From CAG-238 sp963601575 (GTDB lineage: Bacteria; Bacillota; Clostridia; Peptostreptococcales; Anaerovoracaceae), in the NCBI GenBank assembly GCA_963601575.1, contig CAVCFO010000007.1:1-64000 (forward strand): 64,000 nucleotides of DNA, read 5' to 3'. Shown piece by piece: positions 18,889 to 27,889 of the stretch. Within the stretch, counting starts at the first letter, position 1. Every line of letters starts with the position of its first letter. The notes beneath the pieces are model-generated. The model saw only the letters and a list, made by a program, of their open reading frames with translations, made no database searches and was not told where the DNA came from. Both the position numbers and the translations under genes were made by a program.

Positions 18889-20391
18889 ATGCTATACGAA
18901 AGCACACGCGGCAGCAAGGACAAGATGACAGGTGCCAAGGCCATCATCCGCGGCATCGCCGCGGATAAGGGACTGTACGTGCCTGTGACAGTCCCTGCTC
19001 TGCCGCTCGACATTGCAGAGGCGGCAGAGCAGATGGCCGCCGGAAAGCTCACCTATAAGGACGTGGCTTTCCAAATAATCGGCGCATTTTTCGACGACTT
19101 TTCGCCGGAGGAAATGAAGGCCTGCGCTTATGGCGCCTACGACGACAAGTTCACTGCGCCTGACATTGTGAAGCTCGCGCCGGCAGGCGGAGCCTACTTT
19201 CTGGAGCTTTATCATGGCAAGACCGCGGCCTTCAAGGATATGGCCCTTTCGATCCTGCCATATCTTATGACGACCGCCTGCCAAAAGGAAGGCGAAAAGT
19301 CCAAGATCTGTATCCTGACCGCAACATCCGGCGATACCGGAAAAGCGGCGCTCGAGGGATTTGCGGATGTGCCGGGAACCGAAATCATCGTATTTTACCC
19401 GTCCGAGGGCGTAAGCCAGGTGCAGGAAAGACAGATGATAAGTCAGACCGGCGCAAACACCCATGTATTTGCCATTCGTGGCAACTTCGACGATGCGCAG
19501 ACCGGGGTAAAGAAGATCTTTGCAGACGATGATTTTGCAAAGAAGCTCGCAGAGGCGGGCATCAAGCTTTCATCTGCAAACTCGATAAACATTGGCCGCC
19601 TCGTGCCGCAGGTTGCTTATTATGTTTATAGCTACATAAAGCTTGCACAAGACGGCATAATAAAGCCGGGCGAGGATATAAATGTGACCGTGCCAACCGG
19701 GAATTTTGGAAACATCCTGGCAGCCTACTACGCAAAGCTCATGGGCATTCCGATTAACAAGCTCATCTGCGCTTCAAACGACAACAAGGTTCTGACTGAC
19801 TTTATCAGAACCGGCATATATGACATCAGAAGCGATGTCAGAAGCTTTTATTGCACGAATTCACCTTCGATGGATATCCTGATTTCAAGCAATCTCGAAA
19901 GACTGCTCTATCTTCTGAGCGGGAGAAATGGCGGCATCATCACCGAGTGGATGAGCGCGCTCGAAACTGAGAGACGCTACGAGGTTTCCGGCGATGTGAA
20001 GGAAGCACTTGGCGACTTTTATGGCGGTTTCTGCACAGAAGAAGAGGTTCTCGAGACCATCGCAAGGCTCTGGAAGGAAGAAGGCTATTTGATGGACACA
20101 CATACTGCGGTTGCCTGCAAGGTCTACCGTGACTATGTGAATGAGACGGGTGACAAGACGCCAACGGTCATCGCCTCCACCGCGAGCGCATATAAGTTCG
20201 CAGAGAGCGTTTCAAAGGCATGCGGCATAGGCCCGTGCAAGGACGGATTCGAATATGTAAAGGCACTCAAAAAGCATACGGGAGTCGAGATCCCATACGG
20301 CCTTTCTGACCTTGAAAAGAAAGAAATCCTGCATCGCGGCATTATCGATGCAAACGAAATGCAGGATGCGGTGCTTGTGGCACTGAAATAG
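18889..20391 (+). CDS. thrC: Threonine synthase
   Basis: PLP enzyme that converts O-phosphohomoserine to threonine. The 500-residue protein belongs to the longer class of ThrC. It begins with the YESTRG N-terminal motif and has the PLP lysine in YHGKTAAFKDMALSILPYL, the phosphate-binding TSGDTGKAALEGF, and VPTGNFGNILAAYYAKLMG. It is 14 bp after pyc with GGAG before ATG, so it is probably on the same transcript. A strong terminator follows. Confidence 0.96.
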   Translation: MLYESTRGSKDKMTGAKAIIRGIAADKGLYVPVTVPALPLDIAEAAEQMAAGKLTYKDVAFQIIGAFFDDFSPEEMKACAYGAYDDKFTAPDIVKLAPAGGAYFLELYHGKTAAFKDMALSILPYLMTTACQKEGEKSKICILTATSGDTGKAALEGFADVPGTEIIVFYPSEGVSQVQERQMISQTGANTHVFAIRGNFDDAQTGVKKIFADDDFAKKLAEAGIKLSSANSINIGRLVPQVAYYVYSYIKLAQDGIIKPGEDINVTVPTGNFGNILAAYYAKLMGIPINKLICASNDNKVLTDFIRTGIYDIRSDVRSFYCTNSPSMDILISSNLERLLYLLSGRNGGIITEWMSALETERRYEVSGDVKEALGDFYGGFCTEEEVLETIARLWKEEGYLMDTHTAVACKVYRDYVNETGDKTPTVIASTASAYKFAESVSKACGIGPCKDGFEYVKALKKHTGVEIPYGLSDLEKKEILHRGIIDANEMQDAVLVALK

Positions 20392-20413
20392 ACTCGAATA
20401 GACCAAACCGTGG

Positions 20414-20441
20414 GGCAGCCGGTTGCATCGGCTGCCTTTTA
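20414..20441 (+). terminator. Terminator after thrC
   Basis: An 8-bp perfect stem GGCAGCCG/CGGCTGCC (20414-20421 with 20429-20436), a 7-nt loop, then TTTTAT. Confidence 0.8.
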
Positions 20442-20478
20442 TAATGTTTCAAAGCGCGATTATTTTTTACGATTGCGA

Positions 20479-20507
20479 TTCCAAGTGAGGATGTTTTATG
20501 GTATACT
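20479..20507 (+). promoter_or_regulatory. Probable promoter of the pcrA leader RNA
   Basis: TTCCAA (20479-20484), a 17-nt spacer, and TATACT (20502-20507) preceded by TGG, an extended -10. Predicted transcription start is about 20513, which coincides with the first base pairs of the structured leader. Confidence 0.5.
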
Positions 20508-20510
20508 ATC

Positions 20511-20644
20511 CACTGTGAAAACTTGCGCTTGTGGATATTATAGATTGTATCGCCGTGCCATATATTTGCTCTTTAATGGGACTATGTGAGCAAATGGGCA
20601 CATGACGGACTGTACCATAAAAGCTTCGCATTTATGGCACAGTG
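20511..20644 (+). ncRNA. Structured leader RNA before pcrA, possibly 6S-like
   Basis: About 134 nt that fold into a compact shape. The closing helix is CACTGTG/CACAGTG (20511-20517 with 20638-20644). The long arm is GTGCC/GGCAC (20555-20559 with 20597-20601) stacked on ATTTGCTC/GAGCAAAT (20564-20571 with 20588-20595). A small hairpin CCATAAA/TTTATGG (20615-20621 with 20631-20637) abuts the closing helix. A closing stem, a large internal bubble with a 3'-side hairpin, and a terminal arm form the layout of Firmicute 6S RNA, but the length is short and I see no terminator before pcrA. It could instead be a cis-regulatory leader. Not matched to a family. Confidence 0.4.
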
Positions 20645-20666
20645 AAACCCAAGGAGAAAATACAAT

Positions 20667-22928
20667 ATGAACTTAGAACACTTGAATTCTCAGCAGCAGG
20701 AGGCGGCTCGGCACATGGACGGCCCCTTGCTCATACTTGCAGGGGCAGGCAGCGGCAAAACCGCTACCATGACCCACAGAATAGCATATCTAATAGAAAA
20801 TGGCATAAGCCCATACGAAATTCTCGCGGTAACCTTCACCAACAAGGCGGCCGGGGAGATGCGAGAGCGCGTCGAAAAGCTGGTCGGAAACTGCCCGGGC
20901 ATGTGGATTTTGACCTTCCATGCCATGAGCCTCAGAATCCTGCGGGAGCATGCAGGTCTTGCCGGCTACGAAAAAAATTTCGTAGTTTACGATACCGTAG
21001 ACCAGAAGACCATCATAAAAAACATTATGAAGGAGCAAAATCTCGACGCGAAAATCTTTCCACAGGCCTATCTTTCTACGGTCATAAGCAAACAAAAGGA
21101 AGCCAATATTTCGCCGGAGGAGTATCGGCAAATGAGCGACGGCGAGTTCAAGAACAAGGTTATATACAACGTTTATAGCGCCTATCAGCGACAGCTTCGA
21201 AAGAACAATGCCATGGACTTTGACGACCTGCTCCTGAATGCCTATCACGTGCTAAAAAAGAGCCCGGAGGTTTTAGCAGGCTATCAGTCGCGTTTTCAAT
21301 ATATAATGGTAGACGAATATCAGGATACGAACCGCCTGCAGTACGAGATAATAAGCCTGCTTGCAAGCCGCCATAGGAACCTTTGCGTTGTCGGCGACGA
21401 TGACCAGTGCATCTACCAGTGGCGAGGCGCGGACATACAGAATATTTTGGACTTCGAAAAGGATTTTCCGGATGCGAAGGTAATCAAGCTCGAGCAAAAT
21501 TATCGCTCATACGGAAATATCCTAGCGGCGGCTCATTCTGTCATCAAGAACAACCGGGACAGAAAGAAGAAGAAACTCTGGACTTCAAAGGAGTCCGGAG
21601 ACAAGATCGTATATAGACGTTGCGACAGCGATAAAGAAGAAGCCCGGTACATAGCCCAGGAAATCGACCTTTTGAAAGGCAGAAATCGCACCTATGATGA
21701 CTTTGCGATACTCTACAGGACGAATGCCCAGTCAAGGCTCTTCGAGGATGCCTTGAAGAGGCGGCAAATCCCATATCAGATCCTCTCGGGCTTTAGCTTC
21801 TATGACCGCAAGGAAACCAAGGACATGATATGCTATATGCGCCTTGTCGTAAACCCGATGGATGACCTTGCCCTGAAGAGGATAATAAACGAGCCAAGAC
21901 GTGGGGTCGGACCCACGACCCTCGCCAAAATCGAGGCGCTCTCGCGCGTGAGAGGCGAGTCGCTCTTCGATACCCTGGCGGACGGCGAGATTTTGCACAG
22001 CCTTCCATCGAAAGCGATAGAACCGGTGCGGCAGATGATGGAGGTGCTCCTCCTCTGCAGACAGGAAAAGGAGAATCTCAGGGTTTCTGACATATATGAC
22101 AATTTGCTGGTTCGCACCGGATATATGAAGGCTCTCGAAAACGAAAATACTCAGGAGGCGGAGAGCAGGATAGAAAATCTCCTCGACTTCAAATCCTTCA
22201 TATACGACTACGAAGAAGAAAAGGAAAAGGCGGGCGAGGCGGCAAGCCTCGAAGAATTTTTGGAAAAAGTTGCTACAAACAGCGACGCGGACAAATACGA
22301 CGAAGCTGCAGGCAAGGTCACGCTGATGACCATGCATAGCGCAAAGGGCCTGGAATTTCCGGTCGTATTCCTGCCCGGCATGGAAGATGGGCTCTTCCCG
22401 GGGCATAGGGCGATGGACTCCGAGTCCGGAATGCAAGAAGAGCGAAGACTTTGCTATGTTGGTATGACCCGCGCAAAGGAAAAACTTTTCCTCACAAGCG
22501 CTGCCTACAGAGTCATGTACGGCCGGGGAGACTATACGCGCGAATCCACATTCCTGCGGGAGCTTGACAAGTCGCTTCTGGACGAAGCGGGCGACACGGT
22601 CTTCGCCCCTGGGCGCAGGACCCAAAACAGGCTCGGAGTCGACACCGGAAGCTATGACGGATTTGCGGCGGCGGCATATAAGCCTTTTGGGAATTCCTCC
22701 CGCGAAAAGAAATCTTCGTACGACCCGCTTAGATACGCAAGACAGTCGGTCAAGAAGACGGCACGAGGCTCATTCAGTGAGGAACTCCTGCCGGGAGACC
22801 GCGTCTCTCATGCGAAATTCGGCACCGGCATGGTGCTTGAAACAGATGACAAAACCGTGACGATTATCTTTGACGAGCATGGACGAAAGAAGATGGCAAA
22901 GGGCATCGCACCGCTGAAAAAACTATAG
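20667..22928 (+). CDS. pcrA: ATP-dependent DNA helicase PcrA/UvrD
   Basis: Superfamily 1A 3'-5' helicase for DNA repair and clearing of replication forks. The 753-residue protein carries the Q motif LNSQQQEA, Walker A LAGAGSGKTATMTHRI, motif Ia TNKAAGEMRERV, motif II VDEYQDTN, motif III VVGDDDQCIYQWRGA, motif IV EQNYRS, motif V TMHSAKGLEFPVVFL, motif VI YVGMTRAKEKLFLT, and a C-terminal Tudor-like segment (PGDRVSHAKFGTGMV) that binds RNA polymerase in PcrA. AAGGAG precedes ATG. ligA follows after 60 bp, a common pcrA-ligA pairing. Confidence 0.97.
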   Translation: MNLEHLNSQQQEAARHMDGPLLILAGAGSGKTATMTHRIAYLIENGISPYEILAVTFTNKAAGEMRERVEKLVGNCPGMWILTFHAMSLRILREHAGLAGYEKNFVVYDTVDQKTIIKNIMKEQNLDAKIFPQAYLSTVISKQKEANISPEEYRQMSDGEFKNKVIYNVYSAYQRQLRKNNAMDFDDLLLNAYHVLKKSPEVLAGYQSRFQYIMVDEYQDTNRLQYEIISLLASRHRNLCVVGDDDQCIYQWRGADIQNILDFEKDFPDAKVIKLEQNYRSYGNILAAAHSVIKNNRDRKKKKLWTSKESGDKIVYRRCDSDKEEARYIAQEIDLLKGRNRTYDDFAILYRTNAQSRLFEDALKRRQIPYQILSGFSFYDRKETKDMICYMRLVVNPMDDLALKRIINEPRRGVGPTTLAKIEALSRVRGESLFDTLADGEILHSLPSKAIEPVRQMMEVLLLCRQEKENLRVSDIYDNLLVRTGYMKALENENTQEAESRIENLLDFKSFIYDYEEEKEKAGEAASLEEFLEKVATNSDADKYDEAAGKVTLMTMHSAKGLEFPVVFLPGMEDGLFPGHRAMDSESGMQEERRLCYVGMTRAKEKLFLTSAAYRVMYGRGDYTRESTFLRELDKSLLDEAGDTVFAPGRRTQNRLGVDTGSYDGFAAAAYKPFGNSSREKKSSYDPLRYARQSVKKTARGSFSEELLPGDRVSHAKFGTGMVLETDDKTVTIIFDEHGRKKMAKGIAPLKKL

Positions 22929-22988
22929 GAACATACCAGATACACCAAACATGCGAAACATACGAAATAAGGGAGACGTATAGGATAA

Positions 22989-24932
22989 ATGGAAAGAATG
23001 AAAGAACTCATTGACCTGCTTAACGAAGCGGCGAAGGCATATTATCAGGAAAGCAGAGAAATCATGTCAAACTACGAGTACGACAGGCTCTACGATGAGC
23101 TGAGCGAGCTGGAAAAAAAGACCGGGATCACCCTTTCCACAAGCCCCACCATTCGCGTGGGCTACGAAGTTCTTTCCGAACTTCCCAAAGAAAAACACCC
23201 AAAGAAGATGCTTTCGCTGGATAAAACCAAAGACGTTTCACAGCTGGCCGCGTGGCTTGGCTCGCAAGAAGGCGTGCTCTCGTGGAAGCTCGATGGCCTT
23301 ACGATAGTCTTGACCTACGAAGAAGGAAGGCTCACAAAGGCCGTAACCCGCGGCAATGGCGAGATCGGTGAGGTTATCACCGCAAATGCCAGGACCTTTG
23401 AAAATCTGCCCCTTGCGATAGATTTCAAAGGACAGCTCATCATCAGAGGCGAGGCGGTTATTTCCTACGCAGACTTTGAGAAGATAAACGAAGAGATCAC
23501 CGATGAGGGGGCAAAATATAAAAACCCCAGGAACCTCTGCTCAGGCTCAGTGCGCCAGCTTAACAACGAAGTCACCGCAAGGAGACACGTGCGTTTCTTT
23601 GCCTTTGCGCTCGTATCGGCGGAAAATATAGAGTTTGCCACCCGAAGCGAGCAGTTTGACTGGCTTTCGGAACGTGGCTTTCAGGTGGTCGCGCATAGGA
23701 ATGTTACGGCGGAAACGCTTCCCGATGCCGTCGCCGGCTTCGAAGAAAAGATAGCAGAAAACCCCATCCCATCGGATGGCCTTGTGCTGAGCTATGACGA
23801 TATAGAACACGGACGTGCCTTAGGGGAAACGGCAAAGTTTCCGAGAGACTCCATCGCATTCAAGTGGCAGGACGAAATCAAAGAAACCACCCTTAGCGAA
23901 ATTGAGTGGAGTGCTTCGAGGACGGGGCTTATCAATCCGGTTGCCATCTTCGAGCCTGTGGAGCTTGAGGGAACCACGGTTAGCCGGGCTTCGGTGCATA
24001 ATATCAGCGTCATGCGGGAGCTGGGGCTTGGGCTCGGTGACAGAATCACGGTCTACAAGGCGAATATGATTATCCCTCAGATCGCCGAGGACCTGACCGG
24101 GTCAAGCAATATCCAAATCCCAAAGACCTGTCCGGTATGCGGCGAACACACCAAGATAAAGGCGGATAACGGCGTGGAAACGCTGATATGTCCGAACCCG
24201 AGGTGCCTTGCAAAGCAGCTGAAAAGCTTCACTCATTTTGCATCCAGGGATGCGATGAATATCGAGGGGCTCTCGGAGATGACAATCGAAAAGCTCATCG
24301 CTGGCGGCCTCGTCAAGGAGCTTTCGGATCTCTTCCATGTCGAAAAATACAGAGAAGAAATCGCAGAGATGGAAGGCTTTGGCGAAAAATCCTTCGAAAA
24401 TCTCAAGAAATCCGTCGAAAAGGCCAGAAATACCGATCTTGCAAGGTTCCTATATAGCCTCGGAATCCCGAACATCGGCACGGCGAACGCTCGCCTGATC
24501 GCCCGGTTTTGCGAGAACAAATGGGAGAGGGCTGAGGCTTTGACAAAAGAAGAACTGCTTTCCATCGACGGAATAGGGGAAATCATGGCAGATGCCTTCC
24601 TTGCATTTTTTGCGGATGCGGGCAATAAAAAGATCATAAGCGACCTTTTGGCTGAGGTTCACCTTGACGAGAGCTTCGAGGCGGCGGGAACGGCGCTTGC
24701 GGGAAGAACCTTTGTAATCACAGGAACGCTTTCGCATTACGAAAATCGCCAGGCTCTGAAGGCAGAGATAGAAAGGGCCGGAGGCAAGGTAGCAGGCTCT
24801 GTCAGCGCGAAGACCTCGTACCTTATAAACAACGACATCAATTCCACCTCAGGAAAAAATAAAAAAGCACGGGAACTTGGAATTGAAATAATCGACGAAA
24901 ATACGATCAGGGACTGGCTGTCAAGCTATTGA
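22989..24932 (+). CDS. ligA: NAD-dependent DNA ligase
   Basis: Seals nicks in replication and repair using NAD. The 647-residue protein has domain Ia (YYQESREIMSNYEYDRLYDEL) and the adenylation site SWKLDG with the nucleotide-accepting Lys at about 100. It also has an OB fold, a four-Cys zinc finger (CPVCG ... CPNPRC), helix-hairpin-helix repeats (LGIPNIGTANARLIA, IDGIGEIMADAF) and a C-terminal BRCT domain (AGRTFVITGTLSHYENRQAL). The domain order is complete. The stop codon lies within the promoter of the downstream SRP RNA. Confidence 0.96.
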   Translation: MERMKELIDLLNEAAKAYYQESREIMSNYEYDRLYDELSELEKKTGITLSTSPTIRVGYEVLSELPKEKHPKKMLSLDKTKDVSQLAAWLGSQEGVLSWKLDGLTIVLTYEEGRLTKAVTRGNGEIGEVITANARTFENLPLAIDFKGQLIIRGEAVISYADFEKINEEITDEGAKYKNPRNLCSGSVRQLNNEVTARRHVRFFAFALVSAENIEFATRSEQFDWLSERGFQVVAHRNVTAETLPDAVAGFEEKIAENPIPSDGLVLSYDDIEHGRALGETAKFPRDSIAFKWQDEIKETTLSEIEWSASRTGLINPVAIFEPVELEGTTVSRASVHNISVMRELGLGLGDRITVYKANMIIPQIAEDLTGSSNIQIPKTCPVCGEHTKIKADNGVETLICPNPRCLAKQLKSFTHFASRDAMNIEGLSEMTIEKLIAGGLVKELSDLFHVEKYREEIAEMEGFGEKSFENLKKSVEKARNTDLARFLYSLGIPNIGTANARLIARFCENKWERAEALTKEELLSIDGIGEIMADAFLAFFADAGNKKIISDLLAEVHLDESFEAAGTALAGRTFVITGTLSHYENRQALKAEIERAGGKVAGSVSAKTSYLINNDINSTSGKNKKARELGIEIIDENTIRDWLSSY

Positions 24933-24957
24933 CCCGCGTAGCATTTTGTGCTACAAT
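24929..24957 (+). promoter_or_regulatory. Promoter of SRP RNA
   Basis: TTGACC (24929-24934), a 17-nt spacer and TACAAT (24952-24957). The -35 box overlaps the ligA stop codon. Start is expected at about 24964. Confidence 0.75.
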
Positions 24958-24963
24958 AATCAA

Positions 24964-25131
24964 AGATTGAATTGCCTTTAGAGAGCTTCGCCCGGCATGG
25001 TTTGGGTCCTGCGCAATGGGATGCCGTGAACCTTGTCAGGTCCGGAAGGAAGCAGCAATAAGCGGAAGTTCTTATGTGCCGCAGATTAGCCTTCTCCAAC
25101 GCCTAGCGCGGCTCTTTAAGGGCAATTTTTT
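24964..25131 (+). ncRNA. ffs: Signal recognition particle RNA (4.5S/scRNA)
   Basis: Contains the universally conserved SRP domain IV hairpin: CCGTGAACCTTGTCAGGTCC followed by GGAAGGAAGCAGCA (about 25024-25058), which binds Ffh. The ends pair as a 16-bp helix (24971-24986 with 25111-25126, three G-U pairs) that runs into six T residues, so the outer stem also serves as terminator. About 160 nt is longer than E. coli 4.5S and shorter than the B. subtilis 271-nt RNA. I see no Alu domain. SRP RNA directly before dnaX is a common Firmicute arrangement. The 5' end is inferred from the promoter. Confidence 0.9.
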
Positions 25132-25149
25132 CGATAATGGGAGGAAATT

Positions 25150-26808
25150 ATGTATACTGCGCTTTACAGAGCCGAAAGACCCGAGGTCTTTGGCGAAATC
25201 CTGGGTCAGGAACATATCGTAAAAATTCTAAGGCATCAGCTCGCCACGGATGCGGTAGGACATGCCTATCTTTTCTGCGGAACGCGCGGAACGGGTAAGA
25301 CCACCACAGCGCGAATACTGGCAAAGGGCGTAAACTGTCTGGAACCGGATCCCGCAGGGCGGCCCTGCGGAGAATGCGCAAATTGCAGAGCCATCAGCCA
25401 GGGGAATTTTATGGATGTAATCGAAATCGACGCCGCTTCTAATAACGGTGTTGATAATATTCGCGAGCTCAGAGAAAGCGTGAAATATCCACCGGTAATG
25501 GGCCGCAGAAAGGTATATATAATCGACGAGGTTCACATGCTTTCTCCGGGAGCCTTCAACGCGCTCCTAAAAACCCTCGAGGAACCGCCGGAGAACGTAA
25601 TGTTTATTCTGGCAACCACGGAGCCGCAAAAGCTCCCGCAGACGATACTCTCGCGCTGCCTCAAATTCGACTTTAGGCGAGTGCCGCTCGACCTCATAAT
25701 GGGCGGGATGAAGAGGATATGCGAAGAAAAGGATGTCGAGATTTCACAGAGCGCACTAAGGCTTCTTGCTAACTGTGCCGACGGCTCGGTTAGAGATGGA
25801 CTCAGCATACTGGACCAGGTCCTGGCCTCCGGAAACAAAGAAATTTCGAGGGAGGATGTACTCGAATATATCGGAACAGCAGGAGAAGAATTTTTCGCTG
25901 AGCTTACGGAGGCTGTGTCTTTGAGAGATGTCTCGACGGGACTGAGGCTGCTGGGCGAGGCACTTGCGGACGGCAAGGATGTACGCATTCTGATGCGAGA
26001 CTGGGTAGGATATTACCGAAACCTGATGATAGCCAAGTTCGTAAAGAATCCCGAAGACCTTTTGAATATGTCCGCCGAAAACATTCAGCATATAAAAGAC
26101 CAGAGCGACCATATTTCGATGGACGAGATAAATAACGCAATTTTGAAGCTCTCCAAGGCAATAAACGAGGCCAGATGGTCGACCCAGCCGAGAATTTTGC
26201 TCGAGCTTGCACTTGTGAACATAGCAGAAGGAATCAGCGATGAATCTTCGCCTAGACGCGAAGCAAGGCCTGCGCGGGCGGTAGCCGCACGGCAAGTCCT
26301 TTCGCAACCTGAGATATCGCAGCAGGCAAATTCGCAGCAGGAAGCGACGCGGCGAGAAATTCCCCGTCGGGAAATAGCTAAAGCAGGCCAAGTACCCAAG
26401 CAGAAGCAAAGCACGCAGGAAGAGCAGATAGCCCGCAAGTCGAGCAGAGAAAATGACATGCTTTGGCACCGTGTCTTCGAGGAAGGTGAGGACGAAGCCG
26501 GCAGTTTCAACATAATACGCGCAGGCACGAGCCTTGCGTATCTCGGAGAAAAAACCTTCACCGTGGTCGCAAAGACGGACTTTGCAAAGAAATTTACCGA
26601 AGGCCGGCGAGAATTGATCGAAAAAATCATGCAGGATAAGCTGGGCAGGCATATGCAAATGGTCTGCTGCCTCGAATCGGAGCTCGAAAAGGAAGGACTT
26701 ATCGCAAGCGGAGCGTCGAAAGAGGCAAACAAAGACGAAAGAATCGAAAATGAAAAGCTTGCAAAAGAAGCAAGCCGGATTCTCGGAATAGAAATAGAAA
26801 TTGATTAA
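25150..26808 (+). CDS. dnaX: DNA polymerase III subunit gamma/tau
   Basis: Clamp-loader ATPase. The 552-residue protein begins MYTALYRAERPEVFGEILGQEH. It has Walker A GTRGTGKTTTARIL, the zinc module (NCLEPDPAGRPCGECANC), Walker B KVYIIDEVHMLS, sensor 1 ATTEPQKLPQTILSRC, then the gamma-specific domain III. A low-complexity Gln/Arg/Ala linker (about residues 375-425) precedes a short tau-like C-terminal domain. The TGGGAGG ribosome binding site lies directly after the SRP RNA terminator. Its stop codon falls inside a 16-bp tandem duplication (26792-26823). Confidence 0.96.
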   Translation: MYTALYRAERPEVFGEILGQEHIVKILRHQLATDAVGHAYLFCGTRGTGKTTTARILAKGVNCLEPDPAGRPCGECANCRAISQGNFMDVIEIDAASNNGVDNIRELRESVKYPPVMGRRKVYIIDEVHMLSPGAFNALLKTLEEPPENVMFILATTEPQKLPQTILSRCLKFDFRRVPLDLIMGGMKRICEEKDVEISQSALRLLANCADGSVRDGLSILDQVLASGNKEISREDVLEYIGTAGEEFFAELTEAVSLRDVSTGLRLLGEALADGKDVRILMRDWVGYYRNLMIAKFVKNPEDLLNMSAENIQHIKDQSDHISMDEINNAILKLSKAINEARWSTQPRILLELALVNIAEGISDESSPRREARPARAVAARQVLSQPEISQQANSQQEATRREIPRREIAKAGQVPKQKQSTQEEQIARKSSRENDMLWHRVFEEGEDEAGSFNIIRAGTSLAYLGEKTFTVVAKTDFAKKFTEGRRELIEKIMQDKLGRHMQMVCCLESELEKEGLIASGASKEANKDERIENEKLAKEASRILGIEIEID

Positions 26809-26823
26809 AATAGAAATTGATTA
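26792..26823 (+). repeat. Perfect 16-bp tandem duplication at the dnaX stop codon
   Basis: AAATAGAAATTGATTA occurs twice head to tail (26792-26807 and 26808-26823). The first copy encodes the last dnaX codons and begins its TAA stop; the second lies in the gap before ebfC. It looks like a recent slippage or duplication event. Loss or gain of one copy would leave dnaX essentially unchanged. Confidence 0.95.
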
Positions 26824-26836
26824 AATGGAGGACAAA

Positions 26837-27205
26837 ATGGGAAAAGGAATGAGAGCAGGAAAGAAGCCGTCAAAACAGGGAATGGGCGGCATGGGCGGAG
26901 GAGGAATGCAAAAGCAGCTCCAGCAGATGCAGCAGATGCAAAGACAGATGGAAGCCCTGCAGGCAGAAATAGAAGAAAAGGAAGTTACTACAACCGCAGG
27001 AGGCGGCGCTGTAACGGCCGTTGTAAATGGCAAGAAGGAGATCGCAAAGCTTAAGATTAAGCCTGAGGTCATCGACCCCGATGATGCCGAGATGCTGCAG
27101 GATCTTATCATCGTTGCGGTGAACGAGGGCCTCCGCCAGATCGACGAAATCTCAAATACAGAAATGGGAAAGCTCACCGGAGGCCTGGGGATTCCGGGAC
27201 TATAG
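26837..27205 (+). CDS. ebfC: YbaB/EbfC family nucleoid-associated protein
   Basis: A small DNA-binding dimer commonly found between dnaX and recR. It has 122 residues when started at ATG 26837, chosen because GGAGG (26827-26831) sits 5 nt upstream; an ATG at 26825 lies before the ribosome binding site. The N-terminus is an unusual Gly/Met/Lys-rich stretch (MGKGMRAGKKPSKQGMGGMG), followed by a Gln/Met-rich helix and the conserved core GGAVTAVVNGKKEIAKLKIKPEVIDPDDAEMLQDLI. The longer N-terminus is a mild oddity relative to the usual ~105 residues. Confidence 0.92.
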   Translation: MGKGMRAGKKPSKQGMGGMGGGGMQKQLQQMQQMQRQMEALQAEIEEKEVTTTAGGGAVTAVVNGKKEIAKLKIKPEVIDPDDAEMLQDLIIVAVNEGLRQIDEISNTEMGKLTGGLGIPGL

Positions 27206-27241
27206 GGCATAGCAGAGAAATTTTGCCAAACGGAGATAAAA

Positions 27242-27841
27242 ATGAGACAATATCCAAAACCCCTGGCCGGGCTCATAAATGAGATGTCAAAGCTCCCCGG
27301 GATAGGGAGCAAGACCGCGCAGAGACTGGCTTTTTATATCCTTTCCTTAGAGGATAAGGAGGCGTGGCAGCTTGCGGATGCCATTCTTACGGCCAAAAGA
27401 GAAATGAAATATTGCTCGGTTTGCGGAAACCTGACAGATCAGGATCCGTGCGCGATATGCAGCGATCCGAGCAGAAATAGCGAAGAGATATGCGTCGTGG
27501 AAAGTCCGAAGGACGTTATGGCGATGGAAAGGATTCGCGAATATAACGGGCTTTATCATGTTCTTCATGGCGTGATTTCACCTATGGAGGGGATTGGCCC
27601 CGAGGACATCAACCTGATGCCGCTTCTAAAGCGGCTCCAGGCAAACGATGTGAAGGAGCTTATCATTGCAACGAACCCGAACATCGAGGGAGAGGCGACC
27701 GCAATGTATCTTGCAAGGCTCATAAAGCCAAGCGGGATCAAGGTAAGCCGCATCGCCCACGGAATCCCGGTAGGCGGCGACCTCGAGTATGCGGATGAGG
27801 TTACCCTGCTCAAGGCTATGGAGGGCAGGAGAGAGCTTTAG
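27242..27841 (+). CDS. recR: Recombination protein RecR
   Basis: Part of the RecFOR system that loads RecA on gapped DNA. At 199 residues it has exact family length. It has an N-terminal helix-hairpin-helix (MSKLPGIGSKTAQRLAFY), a four-Cys zinc finger (CSVCGNLTDQDPCAIC), and a Toprim domain (VVESPKDVMAMER, then TNPNIEGEATAMYLA). GGAG precedes ATG. It completes the conserved dnaX-ebfC-recR order. Confidence 0.97.
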   Translation: MRQYPKPLAGLINEMSKLPGIGSKTAQRLAFYILSLEDKEAWQLADAILTAKREMKYCSVCGNLTDQDPCAICSDPSRNSEEICVVESPKDVMAMERIREYNGLYHVLHGVISPMEGIGPEDINLMPLLKRLQANDVKELIIATNPNIEGEATAMYLARLIKPSGIKVSRIAHGIPVGGDLEYADEVTLLKAMEGRREL

Positions 27842-27889
27842 ATATTTAGAACTTTAGAAAGACAAGACCATTGCCACAAAGGAGACAGC

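Noticed and set aside
25016..25222. A 68-codon + strand frame over the SRP RNA and start of dnaX
   Set aside because: Covers the conserved SRP RNA and runs into dnaX in another frame; no ribosome binding site.
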